A stretch of 50,483 nt of DNA, taken from Aquimarina agarilytica ZC1. Lineage in GTDB: Bacteria; Bacteroidota; Bacteroidia; Flavobacteriales; Flavobacteriaceae. Both the position numbers and the translations under genes were made by a program. Shown here in pieces: positions 36,060 to 44,726 of the stretch (position 1 is its first letter; each line of letters begins with the position of its first letter). The stretch spans positions 1 through 50,483 of the forward strand of contig NZ_JH621270.1 in the NCBI RefSeq assembly GCF_000255455.1. The letters run 5' to 3'. The notes under the pieces are model-generated. The model was not told the origin of the DNA, ran no database searches, and saw nothing but the letters and a program-made list of their open reading frames with translations.

Positions 36060-36479
36060 CTATAGTTCCACGTGGAACATATGCATCTTTTCATCTTCTT
36101 TATTAGTCATTAGCTCTTGGTCTGAATCTGTCTTATCTTTATAACCACATAAATGAAGTACTCCGTGTACAAGCACACGGCTTAACTCTTCATCAAAACT
36201 AACCTTAAAATCTTTAGCATTGTCTGCAACTCTTTCGGTTGATATAAATATATCTGCTCCTAACAATGAACCTAAAGAATTATCAAAAGTGATGATATCT
36301 GTTAATGTATCATGATCCAAAAATTGTTTATTTAAATCAAGCAAATACTCATCAGTACAAAATATATAATTAATCTCTCCTTCATTTTTACCTTCAGAAT
36401 TAATTACCTTTTGTAACCAAGTTCTGTGTTCATATTCACTAAAATCAAAGCCTACATCGTTAAAATTAAATACTATCAT
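36060..36479 (-). CDS. ybeY: Endoribonuclease YbeY (16S rRNA maturation)
   Basis: A 139-residue member of the YbeY/UPF0054 family of metal-dependent RNases that act in 16S rRNA 3' processing and ribosome quality control. The metal motif is VLVHGVLHLCGYKDKT: two histidines are in place (HGxLH), but the third ligand of the usual HGxLHLxGYDH is Asp here. TDIITFDNSLG is the usual upstream core. The last residues (MFHVEL) are encoded by a parS site. It starts 17 bp after the DUF4175 gene. Confidence 0.9.
   Translation of the reverse strand: MIVFNFNDVGFDFSEYEHRTWLQKVINSEGKNEGEINYIFCTDEYLLDLNKQFLDHDTLTDIITFDNSLGSLLGADIFISTERVADNAKDFKVSFDEELSRVLVHGVLHLCGYKDKTDSDQELMTNKEDEKMHMFHVEL
36064..36079. promoter_or_regulatory. 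parS-like centromere site 5, inside the end of ybeY
   Basis: AGTTCCACGTGGAACA lies within the last codons of ybeY: on the minus strand the site reads through the codons for Met-Phe-His-Val-Glu-Leu and the stop. The 14-bp core is identical to the other four. Confidence 0.88.
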
Positions 36480-36496
36480 TTTGTACTGTATACTAA

Positions 36497-39400
36497 TTAC
36501 TTATCAAGAAAATATTCTTGCACTCTCTTCTTAAATTCAGGCTGCAAAGGTAGTACTTGTCTATTTAATATTTCAGTAGTATTAAAATATTGTTTTATCT
36601 GTTCTGGTGTACTTACTTTTGTAGCTTCAAATTCTTTTTTATTTGTAGTACTCTTCCGCTTATTATCCTTTCCTTGCTGAAATTGCGCTTTATCTAATTT
36701 GAATAATTGATGTTTTAAATCTATCATTCGTTTCATGGTTTCTTCGGTAAATCCTCGTTCTAATAAGTCATCTTCCACTTGCTCCATTCGATCCAAAATT
36801 CTTTTTTCATTTGGCACAATACCATCCTCTCGCATTTTATCTTCAAGCTGATTTCTTAGGTCTTGCTGTTGCTTGTATATTTCAAATAATTGTTCATAAT
36901 CGGATTCATCATCTCCTTGCTCCCCTTCTTCTGCATTACCTCCTGTACCTTTACCTTTCTTTCCATCTTTTCCTTTTCCGTTTTTACCATTCTCTCCATC
37001 GCCTTTATCTCCTTTTTCACCATTCCCCTTTTGTCCATCTTCACCATTTTGACCTTCCTTACCTTCCCCAGCTTCACTTCCTTTTTTTCCATTTTTGCCT
37101 TTACCTTTACCCTGCCCATTTTCACCTTCGCCTTGGCCACCTTTACCTTCACCCTTACCTGATTTTCCATTCTCTCCTTTTTCGCCATTCTCGCCAGATT
37201 TTCCATCTTTTCCTTTATTGCCTTCTTCTCCCTTATCGCCTTCCTTTCCTTGTTTACCTTTGTCACCGGATTCTCCTTTATCACCCGGTTTTTTTTCTCC
37301 ACCGGATTGTTCTTTTTTAGAATCTCCTGCTTGCTTTTGTTTAGACTCTAGCATCTGCTCTATGGCTTTATTTAAAGATTCTTGTTTTTTAATAATGTCG
37401 GGTAATTGAAATCCTTTGTTCTTTTTCTTTCCTTCGCCCTGCTTACCTGGCTTAGATTGTTGATCCATTTCTTGCAATGACTTAGATAATAATAGCGCTA
37501 AATCATTCGAATGTGTTACAGCAAATTGTAAACTTGTCACTCCTTGGCCTGTATGGTTATCTGTTATTCTGTCTAAGGCTAAGCCTATATCATAATCAAT
37601 ATCTGATATTAAATCATTTATTTCAATTCCCATTTTTGGATTACGGGATGATACTGCAAACAGACTATCATCAATATGTTTAAAATGTTCCCGCAACACA
37701 TTTTGCCTACGTACATAGTTTGAATAATCAGGATCATTGGATGTACTCTTTTTAAATGAATTCATGGTGTCTTCTTGATTTAAAGAAAACAATACCAAAT
37801 TATCCAATATCTGCCTTAGCATTTCTAAATCTTCTTCAAGCTGTTCCATTCCACCTCCGCCTCCACCAGCTTCAGAAGACATTTTATCTGCTAAATTTTT
37901 AAGCATAGTTGCTGCCGTTTTCTGCTTTTTAGTGGCTTCTGAATTATTATTTTTATCCAATTCATTAAGCGCTCCTTTTAATTCTTTTTTAATCGCTTCT
38001 TCATAAGCAGGATCATCATCTAACTTCATTGGCTTTTTTAACTCCAGATTATGTCTTCTTAAATCATTTAATTCATCTTGAATAATGTTCCATTCATTAT
38101 TAATCTGTTCTTGCTTTTCTTTCTTTAAAGGATCTGCACTATCAGCTAGTTTTGATTCTTTTTCCGAAAGTAATTCCAGCATTTGAACAATACGTTGATG
38201 CTTATCAATTACATAATGGCGTTTAGTTAATTCTAATATTTGACTTAAATTCTTTTTAAGTTTTTTATTATCCTTTTGTAATTCATCTACTTTTTCTTGA
38301 AGTTCTTTAGGGGTTAATTTTTCTAAGGCTTTTTTAATTTCATCAATTAATTTTTTATTCTTTTCTAGCTCCTTTTTAGTACGTTCAAGCTGTTCTTTAA
38401 TGGCTTCAGAATTTTTATTCTCATCTAATTTATCCAGTGTTTTCTTTAATTTTTCTGAAAGCTTATCTAAGGATTTTTGTTGTTTGGATTGTTTTTCTAA
38501 CACATCAGACAACTTCTGTTTTTCTTTAAACGAAAGTGAATTCTTTTGCTTTTGTAGTTTGGAAAAAGATTCTAAATCTAAATCAGACTTTTGAAATTGA
38601 TCTAATGATTTTGAAAACTGATCTAGTTGTTGTTGTTCATTTTTAAACTCCGATTGTTCTGCTTCTACCTTTGATAATTTTCTGTAATTAAAGGTTTGGC
38701 TTTTACTAGATTTTGATCCATTGAAGCTATCATTATCAAAAACTTCAAAATAAAAAGAATAACTTGTAGCATCCTCTAAGTTTAACTGGTTTGGAAATTG
38801 ATACGTAAAATCAGAAAATATGCCTTTTTGAATAGCCAACCCAAAACGCTTTATTTGCTCGGGATCATCTTGTTTAAAATATACCACTTCTAATTTACGT
38901 AACCCATAATCATCTGATAATTGCCCATAAAATAATTGCGTATTTATTTTAGTAGTATCAATAGCTGACTCTACAGTTATACTTGGATTTTTATCCTTAA
39001 TCACGTCAATTGAAAATGCTAATTTTTCATATTCATCGACATGCTTATTTGAAGTGGTGATTTGATAATCCAACACATTCGAAATTTGTTTTTCAAAATT
39101 AAAATCGGCTGAATTCTTATTAAAACGCTCCTGCTTTTCTTCTGCTGTAAAGCGAACATTATTAGCATTAACCGAACGTATATACCAACTTATTTTTGAA
39201 CCCTCCGCAACTATAGCATTACCAGTATTGTCATAGGTTTTTTGTTTTTGCTTTACATGTAAAGGAGGTTTAACAATCATTTTAAATTTATTAATACTCG
39301 GTGCAGCATTAACTAATAAATTATACGCTCTACTACTTTGGTCCCCCGAAGTTAACTTAAAAGGAATATCACTAATAGGGTTTTTAAACGTATATGAAAA

Positions 39401-40138
39401 TTGGTTATGGGCGTTTTTCTTTAAAAAATAGGTTTCGTTTTGATAATTAATAGCTACTTGATTTGGCACTATGCTTCCTTGAGTAGTTACATTTAAGGTA
39501 AAATCCTGTTGCTGTATTACAGAAATGGATTCATTTAAAATTTTAAAATGAAACGGCGCTGGCGGTTCATATGCCGTATTGTAATTCACTACGCGTGTTA
39601 AACTTTTCCCAAACCAATCTTTACCATTCACTAAAGTGAAAAGTAAAAAAGCTACCACTGGAATTAAAGCATATTTGGCATATGAAAAACTCTTTTTAAA
39701 ATTGATCGCCAAATTAAATGGTATGGGTGATAATTGTGCAGACTTTTGTTCAATACTAGCTTCGAGCAATTCCGATTTTTGATCATTGGAACTTAACTGA
39801 AGTAGGTTGACTAACTGGTCCTTTATTTCCGGGAAATGATTTCCTATAATTTTAGAGGCTTCAATACTTGAAATACGCTTTCCAAATTTTGCTAATTTGG
39901 CTAATGATATCCCAATAAATTTGACAAACAAAAGCGCTTCTATTCCAATAAAAGTCCAAAACAAAATTCTTCTACCTTGAGTGGACAACCAAAGGAAATT
40001 TTCCAACAATAACACTACTAAAAAGTAGACCAAACCAATGGCTAAAAAAAGGAGTGTTCCCTTGATTAATTCGTTAATATAATAACGCTTAATAAAGCTA
40101 GTAAGCTTTTTAAGAATGATATTTAAATTATCTGACAT
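36497..40138 (-). CDS. DUF4175 family large membrane protein
   Basis: A 1213-residue protein: two or three N-terminal membrane helices (about 20-80 and 150-170), a beta-rich extracytoplasmic region (175-490), a long coiled coil rich in Lys, Glu and Gln (about 500-740), and near residues 943-1079 a low-complexity stretch of Gly, Lys, Glu and Asp resembling collagen-like GxK repeats. A helical C-terminal part ends in QPEFKKRVQEYFLDK. It matches the Bacteroidota DUF4175 family; the function is unknown. It is divergent from gltX and shares a leftward unit with ybeY. Confidence 0.85.
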   Translation of the reverse strand: MSDNLNIILKKLTSFIKRYYINELIKGTLLFLAIGLVYFLVVLLLENFLWLSTQGRRILFWTFIGIEALLFVKFIGISLAKLAKFGKRISSIEASKIIGNHFPEIKDQLVNLLQLSSNDQKSELLEASIEQKSAQLSPIPFNLAINFKKSFSYAKYALIPVVAFLLFTLVNGKDWFGKSLTRVVNYNTAYEPPAPFHFKILNESISVIQQQDFTLNVTTQGSIVPNQVAINYQNETYFLKKNAHNQFSYTFKNPISDIPFKLTSGDQSSRAYNLLVNAAPSINKFKMIVKPPLHVKQKQKTYDNTGNAIVAEGSKISWYIRSVNANNVRFTAEEKQERFNKNSADFNFEKQISNVLDYQITTSNKHVDEYEKLAFSIDVIKDKNPSITVESAIDTTKINTQLFYGQLSDDYGLRKLEVVYFKQDDPEQIKRFGLAIQKGIFSDFTYQFPNQLNLEDATSYSFYFEVFDNDSFNGSKSSKSQTFNYRKLSKVEAEQSEFKNEQQQLDQFSKSLDQFQKSDLDLESFSKLQKQKNSLSFKEKQKLSDVLEKQSKQQKSLDKLSEKLKKTLDKLDENKNSEAIKEQLERTKKELEKNKKLIDEIKKALEKLTPKELQEKVDELQKDNKKLKKNLSQILELTKRHYVIDKHQRIVQMLELLSEKESKLADSADPLKKEKQEQINNEWNIIQDELNDLRRHNLELKKPMKLDDDPAYEEAIKKELKGALNELDKNNNSEATKKQKTAATMLKNLADKMSSEAGGGGGGMEQLEEDLEMLRQILDNLVLFSLNQEDTMNSFKKSTSNDPDYSNYVRRQNVLREHFKHIDDSLFAVSSRNPKMGIEINDLISDIDYDIGLALDRITDNHTGQGVTSLQFAVTHSNDLALLLSKSLQEMDQQSKPGKQGEGKKKNKGFQLPDIIKKQESLNKAIEQMLESKQKQAGDSKKEQSGGEKKPGDKGESGDKGKQGKEGDKGEEGNKGKDGKSGENGEKGENGKSGKGEGKGGQGEGENGQGKGKGKNGKKGSEAGEGKEGQNGEDGQKGNGEKGDKGDGENGKNGKGKDGKKGKGTGGNAEEGEQGDDESDYEQLFEIYKQQQDLRNQLEDKMREDGIVPNEKRILDRMEQVEDDLLERGFTEETMKRMIDLKHQLFKLDKAQFQQGKDNKRKSTTNKKEFEATKVSTPEQIKQYFNTTEILNRQVLPLQPEFKKRVQEYFLDK

Positions 40139-40302
40139 ACAAAATTCTTAGAACTATAAATTTACACAAATAAGCTTAGAACATGGAAAAAATGAAAACT
40201 CACTTTAAAGACACCTTAAAACCCTTAAATATGTCATAAAATAAAGCCTTAAAAAGGCTTTAATTGTTTCATTTCAAATCCTATCAATTAACACAACTAT
40301 AG

Positions 40303-40310
40303 TATATTTG
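40303..40310 (+). promoter_or_regulatory. gltX: Probable -7 box for gltX
   Basis: TATATTTG matches TAnnTTTG, 16 bases before the gltX start codon. No TTG lies at the usual distance. Confidence 0.4.
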
Positions 40311-40326
40311 CCAAAAAACTTTTATT

Positions 40327-41838
40327 ATGTCTACACCCGTTAGAGTTCGCTTTGCTCCTAGTCCAACTGGACCTTTACATATTGGAGGCTTACGTACTGC
40401 TTTATATAATTATCTATTTGCTAAAAAACACAACGGAACTTTTGTTTTGCGTATTGAAGATACCGATCAGACTCGTTTTGTTGAAGGCGCGGAAAATTAT
40501 ATAAGAGAAGCTTTGGATTGGTGTGGTATATCATATGATGAAGGCCCTGGGAAAAATGAAAAATTTGGTCCCTATAAACAAAGCGAGCGCAAAAGTTTGT
40601 ACAAGCAATATGCCGATAAGTTAATTGCTAAGGGTAATGCCTATTATGCTTTTGATACTTCCGATAAATTAGATTCCCACAGAAAAGATCATGAAGCTAA
40701 GGGTAAAACATTTATTTATAATTGGCATAATCGTTTAAAGCTTAAAAATTCATTAAGCCTTTCGGCAGAAGAAACTCAGGCGAAAATTGAAGCTGGTGAC
40801 CCTTATGTGATTCGTTTTAAAACACCCGAAGGAAAAACTTTAGAAATGCACGATGAAATACGTGGAACAATTACCATTGACACCAATGTATTAGACGATA
40901 AAGTATTGTTTAAAAGTGATGGGATGCCTACCTATCACCTAGCCAATATTGTAGACGATCATTTAATGGAAATTACTCATGTAATCCGTGGTGAAGAATG
41001 GTTACCCTCCATGGCATTACACATTTTATTGTACAAAGCATTTGAATGGCAAGCTCCAAAATTTGCACATTTATCCTTATTACTTAAACCTGTAGGAAAA
41101 GGAAAATTAAGTAAACGTGATGGAGACAAATTAGGTTTTCCAGTATTTCCATTAAACTGGACAGATCCTAAAACTAACGAGGTATCCTCTGGTTATAGAG
41201 AAGCTGGTTTTTATCCAGAAACAGTAGTCAACTTTTTAGCGCTACTGGGTTGGAACCCTGGTACAGAACAAGAAATTTTTAGCTTATCGGAATTAATTGA
41301 AGCTTTTGATTTAAAACGTGTGAATAAATCTGGGGCTAAATTTGATCCAGAAAAAAACAAGTGGTTCCAACAACAGTATTTACAACAACAAAATGATGTT
41401 GATTTAGCCAAAGCTTTTGAATCTATTTTAACTAATAAAGGAATTACCACATCGCTTCCACTAGAAAAAATAGTGAGCATGCTAAAAGAGCGTGCCATTT
41501 TCCCTGCTGATTTATATGATTTAGGAAAGTTCTTTTTTGAAGCACCTACCACATATGATCCAAAAGCAGCCAAAAAAACTTGGAAAGAAGGTACTGCCGA
41601 ATTAATGCAAGAACTTGTTGAAAAGATTAAAACTATTACTGATTTTTCTGCAGCAAATGCTACTACAGAAATTAAAGCTTGGATTACAAGCAAGGAGATT
41701 GGTTTTGGAAAAGTAATGATGCCATTACGTTTGGCTTTAGTAGGTTCACTTATGGGACCTGATGTGTATGAAATTGCTGCTATGCTTGGTCAAAATGAGA
41801 CTATTAATAGACTTGAAAATGCTATAAAAAACTTATAA
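40327..41838 (+). CDS. gltX: Glutamate--tRNA ligase
   Basis: A 503-residue class I aminoacyl-tRNA synthetase. The HIGH-type motif is APSPTGPLHIGGLRTALYN (residue 9 on), and KLSKRDGDKLG is the KMSKS loop. The length and C-terminal helical anticodon domain are normal. Asn-type features of a non-discriminating enzyme cannot be judged from the sequence, but a separate glnS is present at 46725-48755. A YqaE/Pmp3-like reading frame starts 2 bp after its stop. Confidence 0.98.
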   Translation: MSTPVRVRFAPSPTGPLHIGGLRTALYNYLFAKKHNGTFVLRIEDTDQTRFVEGAENYIREALDWCGISYDEGPGKNEKFGPYKQSERKSLYKQYADKLIAKGNAYYAFDTSDKLDSHRKDHEAKGKTFIYNWHNRLKLKNSLSLSAEETQAKIEAGDPYVIRFKTPEGKTLEMHDEIRGTITIDTNVLDDKVLFKSDGMPTYHLANIVDDHLMEITHVIRGEEWLPSMALHILLYKAFEWQAPKFAHLSLLLKPVGKGKLSKRDGDKLGFPVFPLNWTDPKTNEVSSGYREAGFYPETVVNFLALLGWNPGTEQEIFSLSELIEAFDLKRVNKSGAKFDPEKNKWFQQQYLQQQNDVDLAKAFESILTNKGITTSLPLEKIVSMLKERAIFPADLYDLGKFFFEAPTTYDPKAAKKTWKEGTAELMQELVEKIKTITDFSAANATTEIKAWITSKEIGFGKVMMPLRLALVGSLMGPDVYEIAAMLGQNETINRLENAIKNL

Positions 41839-41840
41839 TT

Positions 41841-42041
41841 ATGATTTTATTAGCCGTACTCCTCCCCTGATTATCTTTTATGTTACGCGGTAAAATACTT
41901 ACTGGGATTTTATGCTTATTACTACAAATAACACTTATAGGCTGGATTCCAGCTTCTATTTGGGCAGTGGCATCACTTGTGGATAAACGGAATAAAAATC
42001 GAGTAAAAGATTTGGAAAAAAAGATACAATCTAAATCATGA
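41841..42041 (+). pseudogene. YqaE/Pmp3-like membrane protein gene interrupted by TGA
   Basis: From the ATG at 41841 the frame reads MILLAVLLP, then TGA (41868-41870), then LSF and MLRGKILTGILCLLLQITLI, GWIPASIWAV and a basic tail to the stop at 42039. The PWL and GWIPAxIWA pattern and size fit small two-helix Pmp3/YqaE-type proteins, where Trp is expected at the TGA. A TGG-to-TGA change explains it. A shorter 53-residue protein could start at the ATG at 41880 but would lack the first helix. A sequencing error is possible. It is coupled to gltX and followed by a strong terminator. Confidence 0.7.
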
Positions 42042-42046
42042 TAATT

Positions 42047-42069
42047 AAAAAGAGGCAATGCCTCTTTTT
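42047..42069 (+). terminator. Terminator of the gltX unit
   Basis: A 10-bp stem (AAAAAGAGGC and complement) with loop AAT, followed by a T-run. It lies 6 bp past the stop of the YqaE-like frame. Confidence 0.92.
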
Positions 42070-42112
42070 TTGTATCTTAATGGCACTAATTATAAACTAA
42101 AATCAATCCACT

Positions 42113-43111
42113 ATGTTTGGCATTCCATTTTTACCCATTGTCATTTTTTTACTTGTAGTACTTATTGCTGCAGGAGTGTTCACCGTGAAACAACAAACCG
42201 CTGCCATTATTGAACGCTTTGGTAAATTTCATAGCATTCGACAGTCTGGTTTACATTTTAAGATCCCTTTAATTGATAAAATTTCTGGACGCTTAAGTTT
42301 AAAAATTCAGCAATTGGATGTAATTGTTGAAACTAAAACAAAAGATGATGTTTTTGTTAAACTTAAAGTATCTGTACAATTTAAGGTTATTAAAGAAAAA
42401 GTATATGAAGCTTTTTATAAACTAGATTACCCACACGATCAAATCACCTCCTATGTTTTTGATGTAGTTCGTGCTGAAGTTCCAAAAATGAAATTAGATG
42501 ATGTATTTGAACGTAAGGACGATATTGCCATTGCCGTTAAAGGCGAACTTAATGATGCCATGATGGATTATGGTTATGATATTATTAAAACCTTAGTTAC
42601 CGATATTGACCCGGATGAACAAGTAAAAGAAGCTATGAACCGTATAAACGCTTCTGAGCGTGAAAAAATTGCGGCACAATACGAAGGTGATGCGCAACGT
42701 ATTTTAATTGTAGAAAAAGCTAAGGCTGAAGCTGAGAGTAAGCGTTTACAAGGACAAGGTATAGCCGATCAACGTAGAGAAATTGCGCGTGGATTAGAAG
42801 AATCTGTTGATGTATTGAACAATGTTGGTATTAATAGCCAGGAAGCCTCTGCCCTAATTGTAGTTACTCAACATTATGATACCTTACAATCTATTGGTGA
42901 ACATACTGGAAGCAATTTAATTTTATTACCCAACTCACCACAAGCTGGTAGCGATATGTTAAATAATATGATTGCTTCATTTACGGCTTCCAATCAAATT
43001 GGAGAAGCTATGAAGGAACAAAATGCTGCCAAAGGCATCACAAACAAAAAATCAACCACAAAACGTAAACCAAAAAATGATGATTTTGGTTCACCAGATA
43101 CTGGAATTTAA
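42113..43111 (+). CDS. SPFH/Band 7 domain membrane protein
   Basis: A 332-residue stomatin/prohibitin-like protein: one N-terminal membrane helix (residues 3-23), an SPFH domain (about 25-200; FTVKQQTAAIIERFGKFHSI) and a coiled-coil stretch rich in Ala, Glu and Lys (about 180-225), then a basic, low-complexity tail. It resembles the QmcA-like SPFH group, which forms large membrane assemblies and often associates with NfeD or FtsH proteases; neither gene is adjacent. The role is probably in membrane organisation or proteolysis control. Confidence 0.9.
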   Translation: MFGIPFLPIVIFLLVVLIAAGVFTVKQQTAAIIERFGKFHSIRQSGLHFKIPLIDKISGRLSLKIQQLDVIVETKTKDDVFVKLKVSVQFKVIKEKVYEAFYKLDYPHDQITSYVFDVVRAEVPKMKLDDVFERKDDIAIAVKGELNDAMMDYGYDIIKTLVTDIDPDEQVKEAMNRINASEREKIAAQYEGDAQRILIVEKAKAEAESKRLQGQGIADQRREIARGLEESVDVLNNVGINSQEASALIVVTQHYDTLQSIGEHTGSNLILLPNSPQAGSDMLNNMIASFTASNQIGEAMKEQNAAKGITNKKSTTKRKPKNDDFGSPDTGI

Positions 43112-43133
43112 CACCTAATTATAAAAAAACCAA

Positions 43134-43167
43134 AAAACCCGTTTAAACACTAATTTAAGCGGGTTTC
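43134..43167 (+). terminator. Terminator of the SPFH gene
   Basis: The arms AACCCGTTTAA and TTTAAGCGGGTTT pair with one bulge around a short loop, ending in T-rich sequence, about 25 bp past the stop codon. Confidence 0.8.
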
Positions 43168-43276
43168 ATTTTATGATAATATGTTTTATTCACTTTTAAA
43201 AAATCATTAAATATAATGGATTTATCGAAGTCTTTTTTAATAAGATTATCTTATCAATTATAAATTTTCATCATTT

Positions 43277-43750
43277 TTAATTATTTAAATTAATTTGATA
43301 TTTCCATTTTTTTGAAGCCTTATATCCCTTTAATATATTTGGGGGCTTCATTGCTATATATCCTAGTATTGCACCTGTAGGAATTGTAAAAAACAATATA
43401 GGAGCTAAAAATGGTGTTTGAGCAACCAAAATTAATCCACCAACACCACTATAAATGGCATGAGTGCCAAAAAATGTACTCATTGGAACTGTCATTAGTA
43501 GAGGATTCTTTTTTATTTTTTTTATTTGAGTCAATGGAATTTTAGTCTTCTTTATCATAATGGTATGTGCATCAACAAACTTTAAACGTCCTGATATTTT
43601 TTTTCCATCGAATGTTTTAACACGGATACGCTTACCCTCCTTTATTTCAATGGTTTTATTCTTAATTTCATTAGTAACCGATAATACCCGTTCCTGAGCA
43701 CTCATAATAAAGCTTATAAATAAAAAGCTAAAAACTAATACTCTTTCCAT
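43277..43750 (-). CDS. Exported protein of unknown function, paralogue A
   Basis: A 157-residue protein with a signal peptide (MERVLVFSFLFISFIMSAQ). Residues 35-80 look like a small SH3- or Sm-like barrel (KRIRVKTFDGKKISGRLKFV, then IPLTQIKKIKKNPLL), then two hydrophobic segments (about 90-130), and a tail ending ILKGYKASKKWKYQINLNN. It is clearly related to the product of 44201-44662: both share RVRVK..GKK..GR, KKNPLL.TVP and the final LKGYK. Family and function are unknown. A GNAT gene lies between the two. Confidence 0.75.
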   Translation of the reverse strand: MERVLVFSFLFISFIMSAQERVLSVTNEIKNKTIEIKEGKRIRVKTFDGKKISGRLKFVDAHTIMIKKTKIPLTQIKKIKKNPLLMTVPMSTFFGTHAIYSGVGGLILVAQTPFLAPILFFTIPTGAILGYIAMKPPNILKGYKASKKWKYQINLNN

Positions 43751-43776
43751 TTTGATTAATAATTTAAATAAAATAT

Positions 43777-44208
43777 CTATAATTTCTTCTGAAAATGATA
43801 GCCTATTATTTTATAATCTTGATTAAAATAAAATTTATGAGAACGAGAATTAAATACATAGGAATTTAATTCAATAGTATCATAGCCCCTTTCAAAACAC
43901 CAAGCTTTTATTTCCGACTCAAAAATACGACCATATCCTTTTGATTGATGTTTGGCATCAATCACTACATTATCAATTTCGAGCTGTTTACCACAATAGA
44001 ACCTAGTAGTGGTCCAGCCACTTGTTAATCCAATAAGTTCATTGGATACAAAAAAACCAAAACATACATAATTTCCATAGGCAAACATTTCATTAATATA
44101 AGTACGTATTTGTTCCTCATTATAATCACCCAATTGTAATGCTAAAGGGATCATTTTATCAATATCGGTTATAGCTAATAATCTAACATTTGGTGTTTTG
44201 CTACTCAT
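43777..44208 (-). CDS. GNAT family N-acetyltransferase
   Basis: A 143-residue GNAT enzyme. The acetyl-CoA loop is in HQSKGYGRIFESEIKAWCFE (about residue 96), preceded by the beta4 strand IDNVVID, and the C-terminal part FYFNQDYKIIGYHFQKKL is usual. The substrate is unknown. Its start overlaps the end of paralogue B by 8 bp, and paralogue A follows after 26 bp, so all three genes probably form one leftward operon. Confidence 0.88.
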   Translation of the reverse strand: MSSKTPNVRLLAITDIDKMIPLALQLGDYNEEQIRTYINEMFAYGNYVCFGFFVSNELIGLTSGWTTTRFYCGKQLEIDNVVIDAKHQSKGYGRIFESEIKAWCFERGYDTIELNSYVFNSRSHKFYFNQDYKIIGYHFQKKL

Positions 44209-44662
44209 TGGTAATTTTTATTTTATAATCAACACTTTTATATCCTTTTAATGGATTTAATGGGGCATAAAAAGCAAACATTGAACCTGCAGATAATAAT
44301 CCTACATAGGGAAGAATATCAGAATCTAGACTATTAGCACCAAACAAAAAACCTGCTCCTATTGCCGAAAATGAAATAATACTTGAGGGTACCGTCACTA
44401 ACAAAGGATTTTTCTTAATTTTTTCTATGTCTTTAATTTCAATTACTTTTCCTTTTAGGGATATGGATGTATTATCAATAAATAAAATTCTACCAACAAA
44501 TTTTTTTCCTGAACTAGATTTTACTCTTACCCGATCTCCTTCTTCGAAAATAATTTCCCTAACAGCATTATGACTAGTTAATTTTAAAATTTGCTTCTGA
44601 CAAAATACATCAGTACTAAAAAAAGCCATTAAAAATGTTAATATTAGTATGTACTTTCCCAT
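44201..44662 (-). CDS. Exported protein of unknown function, paralogue B
   Basis: A 153-residue protein started at the ATG giving MGKYILILTFLMAFFSTDVF (signal peptide, cleavage near CQK); a TTG three codons earlier is rejected. It has the same plan as paralogue A: a strand-rich domain (DRVRVKSSSGKKFVGRILFI, IEIKDIEKIKKNPLLVTVP), two membrane-like segments and the ending LNPLKGYKSVDYKIKITNE. It is the first gene of the unit with the GNAT gene. Identity with A is high only in the barrel-like part, so the duplication is old. Confidence 0.75.
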   Translation of the reverse strand: MGKYILILTFLMAFFSTDVFCQKQILKLTSHNAVREIIFEEGDRVRVKSSSGKKFVGRILFIDNTSISLKGKVIEIKDIEKIKKNPLLVTVPSSIISFSAIGAGFLFGANSLDSDILPYVGLLSAGSMFAFYAPLNPLKGYKSVDYKIKITNE

Positions 44663-44726
44663 AGTAAACAAATTTTATGAATCCAATTTACAAGAATAAT
44701 CTATTTAAATACAAATATAAAAATAC

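Noticed and set aside
35939..36079. Palindromes read as transcription factor operators or restriction sites
   Set aside because: The 14-bp core, its five exact copies and the gidA location fit parS much better.
36811..37409. Several overlapping long frames opposite and beside the DUF4175 gene
   Set aside because: They result from the Gly/Lys/Glu codon bias of the low-complexity tract; none has a start context or plausible protein composition.
41822..42058. Minus-strand frame of 78 codons
   Set aside because: It is antisense to the interrupted YqaE-like gene, which has family motifs and sits directly after gltX.
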